Of a stretch of 24,029 bases of DNA, positions 16,032 to 22,091 are shown one piece after another. How positions within the stretch are numbered: the first letter of the stretch is position 1; each line of letters begins with the position of its first letter. The position numbers and the translations under genes are program-made. Source of the DNA: a virus. The notes under the pieces are model-generated. The model was given only the letters and a program-made list of their open reading frames with translations. It was not told the DNA's origin and ran no database searches. Location of the stretch: IMG/VR virus record IMGVR_UViG_3300031629_000082, positions 1-24,029 of that record; one strand, given 5' to 3'.

Positions 16032-17503
16032 GCTGCTTTTCCTTTTGCATATCTGATCTGGGTACTGATTATATATTTTCTGGTTTCTTCTGAAATGCCA
16101 TCGACCATGCGAGGCTTGATTGCGTTAGGCCATACACCATATCGATTCCTGTAAGTGTGGCTAGCCCATGAGTCTTTATAGTTCTTACCGCGAGAATACA
16201 AAAGCACTTCACTATAGAACTTGGTCTTGTCTTCTTTGGTGTGCTTCCTGTTCCGCTGCTCTGGTGACAACTTGGTTAGGATCTCATCAGTAGAATCAAG
16301 CTGCTCCTGTAAGCTGATCTCATAGCCGCACTTACATCGTAATCCCACCATCTGCTGAGTGCAAACTGGGCATTCCTTAACTTTAACCTCATCCTTCTTT
16401 TTGGTCAATTTCTTCTCGCTGAACTTTTGATCACCATCATCTAAAACATCGGGAACAACATCCTCAGCAAAACCATGCCTTGCCACGTTACCAGAATGAT
16501 CTAGGTAGATGGCGTTCTCTTTACCCTCGAAGGTTCTTTGAATGCGGCCTGCCCTCTGGCAAAACGAAATTAAACTCTTTGTACTGTATGCGTCAATTAA
16601 ACAAGAAACTCTTGGCTCGTCATAGCCTGTGTTAAGTAGGCGTGAGCAACTTAGAATCAAGAACTCACCATTGTTATGGGCTTGGTAGATATGCTGTCTT
16701 AGCTCATCGTCCATATAGCCATCGATGTGGCAGGCTGGATACCCTGCTTGAATGAATGTTTCAACCAAAGTCTTGGAGTGTTTAATAGATGGGGCAAAGG
16801 CGATGGTCTGCCTACCCTCTGCGTACTTAACCCAGTTGGCCACTATGTCACCGACCAAACCCTTATCTTCTTCGATGGCCTGAGACAAGCTAGCTGGATC
16901 ATAATCACTGCCACCAGTAGACAATGCCTTAGTCTTTACACCCTTTAACGCAACGCTACGCCCACCATAGTAATCTATTGGGCATAAGTACCCTTGCGCT
17001 AGCAGCTCACGCGGGGAAATTGGAGTAATGAGGTTATCGTAGTGTTTACCCAAGCCCTTAGAGTAAGGTGTGGCGCTTAGGCCAATGAAGGGTACGTTGT
17101 TGTAAGTCTCCATGATGCGAGTCATCGAGTTATAGTGCGTGTGGCATTCATCCACTATCGCTATATCAAACTCAGGTATGCGCTTGCGCCTAGCTAGTGT
17201 CTGTATGCTGGCAATCTGAATTGGTGCTGCTGAGTTAGATAGTTCATGGTTCCCTTGGATAACACCGAAGTCTAAACCAAATGAGGTGAACGCTTCCTGT
17301 GTCTGCTGAACCAGTTTGATACGATCCATTATAAAGATGCCGCGCTTACCCTTAGTTTCCCAAGCAGTCTTCAGTATCGAAGCTGCTGTTATGGTCTTAC
17401 CAAATGAGCAAGGCGCTGCCAGTATCGGGCGAGTCTTCCCTTGTCGAAGTGAAGCTCTTAGCATTTCAATCGCCATTTCTTGGTGTGGTCTGAGCTTAAT
17501 CAT
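16028..17503 (-). CDS. SF2 DEAD/DEAH-type helicase with C-terminal zinc ribbon
   Basis: A 491-residue helicase. Motif I is PCSFGKT (31-37), motif II DECH (118-121), motif III SATP (143-146) and motif VI QRAGRIQR (316-323), with 'LNTGYDEPRV' before it. This layout resembles the XPB/RadD and type III restriction-like branch of superfamily 2. After the core, a short zinc ribbon follows (CPVC at 378-381 and CKC at 390-392). Phages use such helicases for replication or recombination; the coupled CHC2 gene favours a replication role. The ribosome binding site is weak. The helicase could alternatively be a RadD-like recombination accessory. Confidence 0.9.
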   Translation of the reverse strand: MIKLRPHQEMAIEMLRASLRQGKTRPILAAPCSFGKTITAASILKTAWETKGKRGIFIMDRIKLVQQTQEAFTSFGLDFGVIQGNHELSNSAAPIQIASIQTLARRKRIPEFDIAIVDECHTHYNSMTRIMETYNNVPFIGLSATPYSKGLGKHYDNLITPISPRELLAQGYLCPIDYYGGRSVALKGVKTKALSTGGSDYDPASLSQAIEEDKGLVGDIVANWVKYAEGRQTIAFAPSIKHSKTLVETFIQAGYPACHIDGYMDDELRQHIYQAHNNGEFLILSCSRLLNTGYDEPRVSCLIDAYSTKSLISFCQRAGRIQRTFEGKENAIYLDHSGNVARHGFAEDVVPDVLDDGDQKFSEKKLTKKKDEVKVKECPVCTQQMVGLRCKCGYEISLQEQLDSTDEILTKLSPEQRNRKHTKEDKTKFYSEVLLYSRGKNYKDSWASHTYRNRYGVWPNAIKPRMVDGISEETRKYIISTQIRYAKGKAA

Positions 17504-17513
17504 AATATAGCCA

Positions 17514-17915
17514 TTAATTATTTAGTTGCTCAAAATCTTTTAGCTCATTGCTAGCCTTATCTATACGCTCCCAAGCGTCATTCTTGTCATGCCTAGCTTC
17601 AACATAAGAAAGGTATTTATTGGCGTAATCTTGGCCAGCACTGTCAGCCTCAGCTTTTAATTTTTGCAACATTCCGCTTAAATCAATGTGAGTCATATTA
17701 GCCATATCATCCTTTGAGTAGACTTCATTGCCATTGATACCGCCAAACATATACCGATTTGGGCTTATCTTCTTGGCTTTGTTTTGAGCCTTACGCTTAG
17801 TCTCTGCTTCAACAACTAAAGAAACAAAGAATGTTGTCTTAGGATAATCACCATAGCCAAACTCAGCAGTGTTATCGTTATCAGTTTTTTTTGAAATAAT
17901 ATACCAAGTGTTCAT
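17514..17915 (-). CDS. Unknown protein with coiled C-terminal part
   Basis: A 133-residue protein with a strong ribosome binding site (GGAGG, four bases before the ATG). The N-terminal part, 'TFFVSLVVEAETKRKAQNKAKKISPNRYMFGGINGNEVYSKDD', looks like a small alpha/beta fold that might bind RNA or DNA. The C-terminal 55 residues are a charged coiled helix. No family recognised. It precedes the helicase by ten bases and is preceded by a UUCG hairpin. Confidence 0.65.
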   Translation of the reverse strand: MNTWYIISKKTDNDNTAEFGYGDYPKTTFFVSLVVEAETKRKAQNKAKKISPNRYMFGGINGNEVYSKDDMANMTHIDLSGMLQKLKAEADSAGQDYANKYLSYVEARHDKNDAWERIDKASNELKDFEQLNN

Positions 17916-17926
17916 GCTGCCTCCAG

Positions 17927-17942
17927 TAGCCCCGAAGGGCCA
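17927..17942 (-). other. UUCG tetraloop hairpin abutting a ribosome binding site
   Basis: The minus-strand transcript forms UGGCCC-UUCG-GGGCUA, a 6-bp stem (one G-U pair) with the very stable C(UUCG)G loop, two bases upstream of the GGAGG of the next gene and ten bases after the previous stop. No T-run follows. T4 uses CUUCGG hairpins between genes in the same way. Confidence 0.72.
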
Positions 17943-17951
17943 TGATCATTA

Positions 17952-18473
17952 TTAGATATGTGGGTTTCTTGTTTCAGTGTGGCCACCTTGCATTGTCCAA
18001 GTGCCGTACTGCTGCCAAACTCCCTGATGGTGATTGTTCCTGTAGAACTCTTCACCAGTAGTGGTAGTGATCTTTTTAAAAGTCTTGCTGATCCTAGCAA
18101 TCTCTCCGCAGATGTAAGTGTCACCGTTGAAATTCTTGCTAACCTTCTGACCAACCTCTGGCATTTTAAGAACTTTGTAAGTCTGCTTGGTTGGGCTATA
18201 GATCCCGTTCATATTAAGCTCGCCATCTTCACCACGAACAAACCCTAGCAACTCTCTGCGATCCCTTCCACGAATGATGTGGTAAGTACCGCCATTCTTT
18301 TCCTTCTCCAACCGAACCATTTCAGCTTCGTCCAGTTCAAATATCTGGTCAAGGTATTGAAAACCAAACTCAATAGGGTGATGCCCCATACCAACTGTTG
18401 GTTCAACTACAGCCATCTCTTCTTGGTCTTTATAGAAGACCGCTTTGTTCCCTTCAATTCGATACATACTCAT
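17952..18473 (-). CDS. Unknown 173-residue protein, first gene after promoter
   Basis: MSMYRIEGNKAVFYKDQEEM..., started at the ATG preceded by AGGGTGA. The protein is rich in aromatic and charged residues, with a beta-strand character and a patterned 'YHIIRGRDRRELLGFVRGEDGELNMNGIY' near the middle and 'TTTTGEEFYRNNHHQGVWQQYG' near the end. No transmembrane segment or recognised motif. It is the first gene after the promoter at about 18520, followed by the unknown and helicase genes, so it may serve the same replication stage. Confidence 0.65.
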   Translation of the reverse strand: MSMYRIEGNKAVFYKDQEEMAVVEPTVGMGHHPIEFGFQYLDQIFELDEAEMVRLEKEKNGGTYHIIRGRDRRELLGFVRGEDGELNMNGIYSPTKQTYKVLKMPEVGQKVSKNFNGDTYICGEIARISKTFKKITTTTGEEFYRNNHHQGVWQQYGTWTMQGGHTETRNPHI

Positions 18474-18496
18474 AAGATCACCCTGATTTAATGTTG

Positions 18497-18546
18497 ATTA
18501 ACTTAACTTCAACACCACCATACCACTCACTTATGTATCAGTGCAA
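18497..18546 (-). promoter_or_regulatory. Leftward promoter with conserved downstream element, copy B
   Basis: On the minus strand TTGCAC (18546-18541), 18 bases, then TATGGT (18522-18517). From the -10 onward 26 bases match the element at 15564-15589 in 22 positions, ungapped. The -35 overlaps the end of the upstream nuclease gene. The second copy supports TATGGT as the -10 at both sites and suggests common regulation. Confidence 0.68.
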
Positions 18547-19020
18547 CTCTTTTTTGAATGTTTTTAACTCACTTTGGTTTAGCGCGTAGCCCTCACCATG
18601 CCCAAGGTCGATTAGGTTCGCTTCCCTTAGTAACTCAGTAGCCCAGCACCAGCCTGCTATTCTGTAGCTTGGGAATGAACCCACCACTAGAACGTAAACA
18701 TCGCAGTCATCAACATTCTTTTTCTTGGTGGCCAGCATACGGCCATGCTTATACTTTGTGGTTTTAACATCTACCCGACTACCCTTAGCAGTAAGCAGGT
18801 CGTACTTCGGTAAATCAATTAGGTCTATCTCTGTGTCTGGGTACAGGTTAAGCACCTTACATACCACCAGCTCACCAGCGATACCTTCCAAGTCTGTCTC
18901 TTCGTCTGACTGATTACCCATCTTTGTATTGGGCTTGCCCTTACTTCGGGCGTTCCTGTTGCGGCTGATTGCCAGATGCTTGGCTATCTTCTGCTCACAT
19001 TCATTCAAGGTTATTTCCAT
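18538..19020 (-). CDS. Probable PD-(D/E)XK nuclease
   Basis: A 160-residue protein with the spacing of a PD-(D/E)XK active site: E50 in LEGIAGELVV, D74 in PKYDLL, then D84-V-K86 in SRVDVKTTKY. A following 'DVYVLVVG' strand and a tryptophan-containing C-terminal part fit the fold. The family covers restriction enzymes, Holliday-junction resolvases and phage exonucleases; the small size and isolated gene suggest an endonuclease for recombination, host DNA breakdown or branched DNA. The ribosome binding site is AGGGGG. The fold is inferred from motif pattern only. Confidence 0.68.
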   Translation of the reverse strand: MEITLNECEQKIAKHLAISRNRNARSKGKPNTKMGNQSDEETDLEGIAGELVVCKVLNLYPDTEIDLIDLPKYDLLTAKGSRVDVKTTKYKHGRMLATKKKNVDDCDVYVLVVGSFPSYRIAGWCWATELLREANLIDLGHGEGYALNQSELKTFKKELH

Positions 19021-19021
19021 G

Positions 19022-19219
19022 CTACCCCCTAGACCTTAACAGATCACCAGCGTTATTATAAATCTTCACCCTTAACCTACCACCAGCGTCTTGCTGATAT
19101 ATTTTAATTGGCAGATCCGACTCCACACAATCTTCATACCACTCTATCGCCTTAGCTAAAGTTTTCACTGGGTGAATTGACTCAGTGCAAGTACCGCCCC
19201 TTGGGTTATCTACTGCCAT
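19022..19219 (-). CDS. Small unknown protein
   Basis: A 65-residue protein, MAVDNPRGGTCTESIHPVKT..., with AAGGAG eight bases before the ATG. It has a helix 'TLAKAIEWYEDCVESDLPI' followed by two probable strands, 'KIYQQDAGGRLRVKIYNNAGDL'. No family recognised. It is the first minus-strand gene left of the 545-base non-coding region, one base ahead of the nuclease gene. Confidence 0.65.
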   Translation of the reverse strand: MAVDNPRGGTCTESIHPVKTLAKAIEWYEDCVESDLPIKIYQQDAGGRLRVKIYNNAGDLLRSRG

Positions 19220-19262
19220 GTTATTGCTCCTTATCGCTAAACGGTTTGAGTGATTGGCTTTC

Positions 19263-19756
19263 TTTAGGTAATACTCCCCTAACCAAGCATAAGCCTAGCT
19301 AGAAGAAATTACCTAAATCCTGATTCGCTATTACGGAATCGGTCATGGAAAATTTAGGGCAGGCCATTAGTAAGAACGCCTGCTAACATGATTACGGTTT
19401 TACTACCGCCCAACACGCTCATGTTCGCTTCTCGATGCGTATACCCCAAGGATAAACCAATATAGGGTCGCGTGAAAAACTACTCATAACGTACTAAAGG
19501 CAAGGCTTATTGGATACCTAGTTTATACAGTAGGAGACTGCTAAAAGCATGACCACCTGTTGCTTGCCTGTTGGCAGCTAGGATCATTAAAGGAGCGAGG
19601 ATAGAGAAGGGTTGCACAGCATTAACACGTTTGATAAACTACACTTGTGTTGGCGCTGGATTTTCCTCTAGTTTCGCTGGCTCGAATGAGGCTCTAACCT
19701 CTTCACCAACACACCCATTCTAGCCCCTTGCTCTATTACGGTCAAGGGGCTTTTTC
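19263..19756 (+). ncRNA. Candidate large structured RNA (about 475-500 nt), opposite to flanking genes
   Basis: No gene is visible in 19220-19765, the longest non-coding stretch in the window. It is packed with perfect inverted repeats: a 10-bp pair (19263-19272 with 19308-19317), GATTC/GAATC (19322-19340), GCAGGC/GCCTGC (19359-19383), AACATGA/TCATGTT (19385-19425) enclosing CGGT/ACCG, ACCC/GGGT (19443-19468) and AGGCAAG/CTTGCCT (19498-19569). A four-way junction follows, closed by an 8-bp stem (19646-19653 with 19706-19713) with three hairpins inside. A plus-strand terminator comes directly after. A weak promoter, TTGAGT-N17-TAATAC (19246-19274), could start it; the 10-bp repeat would then overlap the promoter and may be an operator instead. 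Large ornate phage RNAs such as GOLLD and ROOL are a possible comparison; no homology is claimed. A replication origin is the main alternative. Confidence 0.55.
19722..19756 (+). terminator. Rho-independent terminator, plus strand
   Basis: AGCCCCTTG, a 12-base loop, CAAGGGGCT and then TTTTT: a perfect 9-bp stem with a T-run on the plus strand only. No plus-strand gene precedes it, which is the strongest evidence that the upstream region is transcribed as RNA. Confidence 0.88.
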
Positions 19757-19765
19757 TTGCCTGCG

Positions 19766-20098
19766 TTAAAATGGACGCTGTTCATCTTCATAATGCTTTA
19801 AGATTATTCCGTCTGGGATGGAAGCAGAAAACTCTTCAAGGATCTTCTCACAAGTAAACTCTCGCGCTTCAACTTCATTAGTTGTTTTGAACTCAGTAGT
19901 TCTACGGAATAGCATGTGGATAATATTGTTCTTATCATCATCGCTCATGCTTTCAATAAGGTCATTTAGCTCAAGGTTAATTCCATCAACCATGATGTTG
20001 CCATCGACTTGAAGCTCCCAAAATAGATCATCACGGGTTTCTGCGATTTCACTTTCATAGTCAGGGAGGTCATATACTGTTGGGTTATTTACATTCAT
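19766..20098 (-). CDS. Unknown acidic 110-residue protein, leftward side of the divergent promoter
   Basis: MNVNNPTVYDLPDYESEIAE..., with GGAG eight bases before the ATG. It is very acidic, with 'LELNDLIESMSDDDKNNIIHMLFRRTTEF' as the probable helical centre. No motif recognised. It lies alone between the divergent promoter region and the plus-strand terminator of the structured RNA. As an early, small acidic leftward protein it could be a host-takeover or DNA-mimic type product, but this is only a suggestion from composition. Confidence 0.65.
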   Translation of the reverse strand: MNVNNPTVYDLPDYESEIAETRDDLFWELQVDGNIMVDGINLELNDLIESMSDDDKNNIIHMLFRRTTEFKTTNEVEAREFTCEKILEEFSASIPDGIILKHYEDEQRPF

Positions 20099-20131
20099 TG
20101 TCCCGCTCCATTCATATTAATAAGTAACCAT

Positions 20132-20159
20132 CTTATACCTAGCGATTTAGGATTGCAAA
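20132..20159 (-). promoter_or_regulatory. Leftward promoter of the divergent control region
   Basis: On the minus strand TTTGCA (20159-20154), 16 bases, then TATAAG (20137-20132), about 33 bases before the ATG of the 110-residue gene. A moderate sigma70 match. It lies back-to-back with the rightward promoter, with ACATTTG repeated at 20159-20165 and 20193-20199 and the palindrome TGTATACA at 20188-20195 between them, candidate operator sites. Confidence 0.5.
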
Positions 20160-20189
20160 CATTTGTGTATAATATATTTACCATTGCTG

Positions 20190-20218
20190 TATACATTTGG
20201 ATTAAATATGTTTAGAAT
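20190..20218 (+). promoter_or_regulatory. Rightward early promoter 1
   Basis: TATACA, 17 bases, TAGAAT gives a fair sigma70 promoter ahead of the recombination operon. It shares TACAT-N7-AAATATGTT exactly, with identical spacing, with the promoter at 22718-22745. A perfect TATAAT at 20168-20173 offers a second possible start but has no good -35. The palindrome TGTATACA overlaps the -35. Confidence 0.6.
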
Positions 20219-20250
20219 AGGTTGTAGGTTAAATAACTTGGAGCAAATAT

Positions 20251-20442
20251 ATGAACTTAAACTTAGAAAATAAGTTAGAAGAAATTGCTAGGGTAACAAA
20301 GAAATTGCAAGCAGCTACTATAAAGCAGCGTCATTTCTCTAACCTAGAATTTACTTGGCAGCTAGAGGTTAATGAATTGCAAGATGCGATGGATACCATT
20401 AGCCAAGAGATTAAAGAATTAACTGCGGAGGTGGCAGCATGA
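20251..20442 (+). CDS. Small coiled-coil protein, first gene of the recombination operon
   Basis: A 63-residue helical protein, MNLNLENKLEEIARVTKKLQ..., with GGAG eight bases before the ATG. Leu/Ile heptads run through most of the length, pointing to a coiled coil. No family recognised. Its stop overlaps the annealase start (ATGA), so it is translationally coupled with it and may be an accessory of the recombinase. Confidence 0.68.
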   Translation: MNLNLENKLEEIARVTKKLQAATIKQRHFSNLEFTWQLEVNELQDAMDTISQEIKELTAEVAA

Positions 20443-21062
20443 ATCAGTCAGAATCAATCATAGACCTTGCATCGGCACTATGTCTTGCACAGGCAGAAAT
20501 GGGTGGCGCTGTTAAAGACAGTAACAACCCTTTCTTCAAGTCTAAGTACGCAGACCTCACTAGCGTCATTCGAGTGATCAAGCCAGCCTTTGCAAAGCAT
20601 GGTCTATCATTCATTCAGCTACCTGTAACGTCAGAGGGTGGTAAGGGTGTTGGGGTATCAACTATGTTAATGCACAATTCAGGCCAGTGGATACAAGGTG
20701 AGTATCTATTGCCGATGGATAAAGTGTCGGCACAGGGTGCGGGTTCGGCCATTACTTACGCAAGGCGTTATGCCTTATCAAGTCTCTGCGGCATACCCCA
20801 AGTCGATTTGGATGCCGAAGACATTACAGTTCACGAAGACGAAGATTTGGTTTTAGATAAAGTACCTGAAGCCCCAATGAAGCGAGTAAGTAAGAAACTT
20901 ATTCAAGATGTGGTGGCGCTGGTAATGTCTAGTGAACTATCTGGTGAAACAAGTGAGTTGATAGAAGCGTTAGCTGAACTTGAAGAAAATGAGAAGCAAG
21001 TTATCTGGAAGCAGTTAACAGGCAAGCAGCAAGAATTTGTTCGTTTAACTAAGGAAATGTAA
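20439..21062 (+). CDS. erf: ERF-family single-strand DNA annealing protein
   Basis: A 207-residue protein with the ERF superfamily signatures: NPFFKSKYADL (30-40), GLSFIQ, a Gly-rich VGVSTMLMHNSGQWIQGEYLL segment, and GSAITYARRYALSSLCGI (102-119) followed by an Asp-rich D-L-D-A-E. ERF proteins anneal complementary single strands in phage recombination, as P22 Erf does; they act without RecA. The C-terminal 70 residues are a charged tail, probably for partner contacts. The next gene encodes an SSB-like tail and NinB and NinG follow, making a full recombination operon. GGAGG is the ribosome binding site. Confidence 0.92.
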   Translation: MNQSESIIDLASALCLAQAEMGGAVKDSNNPFFKSKYADLTSVIRVIKPAFAKHGLSFIQLPVTSEGGKGVGVSTMLMHNSGQWIQGEYLLPMDKVSAQGAGSAITYARRYALSSLCGIPQVDLDAEDITVHEDEDLVLDKVPEAPMKRVSKKLIQDVVALVMSSELSGETSELIEALAELEENEKQVIWKQLTGKQQEFVRLTKEM

Positions 21063-21064
21063 TT

Positions 21065-21325
21065 ATGAGTGACTATGACAACAACAACACAGGCGCTTTA
21101 TTCAAGAATGAGAAGAAGCAATCGGATCGTCACCCTGACTACAATGGTAGTTGTGAGGTGAATGGTGTGGAAATGTGGATGAGTGCTTGGATTAAAACGA
21201 GCAAGGCTGGCAAGAAGTTTATGTCGTTTGCCTTTAACCCTAAAGAGGTTCAGGCCACTACCAAGTCGCAGCCAACCGCAGCACCAGTAAATGACATTAT
21301 CGAAGATGACGACATACCGTTTTAA
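21065..21325 (+). CDS. Small protein with an SSB-type C-terminal tip
   Basis: An 86-residue protein. Residues about 10-60 ('GALFKNEKK...CEVNGVEMWMSAWIKTSKAGKKFMSFAFNPKE') form a compact beta-like domain of a type often seen, unnamed, in phage genomes. The linker is Thr/Ala/Pro-rich, and the last residues are EDDDIPF, identical to the acidic tip by which bacterial SSB recruits RecO, PriA, RecQ, exonuclease I and others. It sits between ERF and the XRE gene. It may be a mini-SSB, or a mimic that recruits host repair proteins to the annealase. AAGGAA is the ribosome binding site. Confidence 0.75.
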   Translation: MSDYDNNNTGALFKNEKKQSDRHPDYNGSCEVNGVEMWMSAWIKTSKAGKKFMSFAFNPKEVQATTKSQPTAAPVNDIIEDDDIPF

Positions 21326-21334
21326 TCTAGGCAG

Positions 21335-21361
21335 AAAAAGCCCCGCTGTTTTAAGGCGGGG
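21335..21361 (-). terminator. Minus-strand terminator inside the rightward operon
   Basis: On the minus strand CCCCGC, a 9-base loop, GCGGGG, then C and TTTTT. On the plus strand the same stem has no T-run, so rightward transcription passes. It would stop leftward transcripts arriving from the holin side before they reach the early control region. Confidence 0.7.
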
Positions 21362-21383
21362 AAGGTCTTACTGGAGCAAATAA

Positions 21384-21389
21384 TATAAT
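21384..21389 (+). promoter_or_regulatory. Possible -10 for the XRE gene
   Basis: A perfect TATAAT lies 24 bases before the XRE gene start, inside the only sizeable gap of the operon, but no convincing -35 is found at 16-18 bases upstream. It could give the regulator its own weak promoter. Confidence 0.3.
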
Positions 21390-21412
21390 AGCATAAAGAG
21401 GGGAATCAAATA

Positions 21413-21625
21413 ATGGAAATTAACATCGGCTCATCGCTGAGAGTAGCCCAAGCAAAAGCCCAAGTAAATAGCTCTGACCTAGCTAGGATATTTAAAGTAC
21501 ACCCGCAGCAGATTATGCGCTGGAGGAACGGACGCGATATGAAAATATCCCTAGCCATTCGCTTCGCTGATCACTTTAACATCACCCTTACTGAGTTCAT
21601 TACATTGGGGGCTGACAATGGCTGA
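21413..21625 (+). CDS. XRE/Cro-type helix-turn-helix regulator
   Basis: A 70-residue protein with a clear helix-turn-helix, NSSDLARIFKVHPQQIMRWRNG (about residues 19-40), followed by the helices usual in Cro/CI-type folds (SLAIRFADHFNITLTEFI). There is no second domain, so it is Cro-sized rather than a full CI repressor. It is encoded in the rightward operon whose promoters carry repeated motifs and is a candidate to bind them. AGGGG is the ribosome binding site at a longish spacing. The stop overlaps the NinB start. Confidence 0.85.
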   Translation: MEINIGSSLRVAQAKAQVNSSDLARIFKVHPQQIMRWRNGRDMKISLAIRFADHFNITLTEFITLGADNG

Positions 21626-22091
21626 TATTGAGTTTGTGGTTACGCTGGATAATGTGAAGACTGAAATGACCAAGGTGTGGGAGACTACTAATAAGGGTTT
21701 GCGTAGCGGTGAGCCTGTACTCCTGACACTAGGCCGTGAGCGTCAGTCTAGGCTACAAGAGAAATGCCAACACGCTATGATAGGTGACATACAAAAGCAG
21801 GCTAATAGAGTGGGTGGTAAAACTACCCTAGCTCAATGGAAGGATCTTCTTGTATCTGAGTTTGCCAGAGAGAAGCAGTTAATGGGTGAGCCTTTAAGTG
21901 AGGGTAATTCATTCTCGATTAGTTTATGTGGAACCTACATGGTAGCCCATCGACCTACCACTAAAAGCTTCAATAAGAAGATTGGCAGTGAGTACATTGA
22001 GTACATATTCGTAAAGGGTGCTGAGTTTGGGGTAGAATTTACCGACCATTCATTAGAAGCATACGAGACTCAAAAGCAATCTTATGGCTAA
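21618..22091 (+). CDS. ninB: NinB / lambda Orf-like recombination mediator
   Basis: A 157-residue protein. The segments 'SRLQEKCQHAMIGDIQKQA' and 'TTLAQWKDLLVSEFAREK' in the first half, and 'RPTTKSFNKKIGSEYIEYIFVKGAEFGVEF' near the C-terminus, follow the NinB pattern. In lambda this protein (Orf) binds single-stranded DNA and SSB and helps load recombinase, replacing RecFOR. Length is in range. The start lies just before the XRE stop and its end overlaps ninG. Position after ERF and before ninG fits. Confidence 0.85.
   Translation: MADIEFVVTLDNVKTEMTKVWETTNKGLRSGEPVLLTLGRERQSRLQEKCQHAMIGDIQKQANRVGGKTTLAQWKDLLVSEFAREKQLMGEPLSEGNSFSISLCGTYMVAHRPTTKSFNKKIGSEYIEYIFVKGAEFGVEFTDHSLEAYETQKQSYG

Noticed and set aside
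19498-19620. Group I intron core
   Set aside because: GGAGACTG looks slightly like one core segment, but the other conserved pairing segments are absent and no split gene flanks the region.
19646-19713. A tRNA gene in the non-coding region
   Set aside because: The cloverleaf has 6-base loops throughout, no T-loop consensus and no normal anticodon loop; kept only as a tRNA-like junction.
19640-19720. RNase P RNA on the minus strand
   Set aside because: GAGGAAAATCC resembles one conserved RNase P block, but no other conserved block was found and the terminator points the other way.
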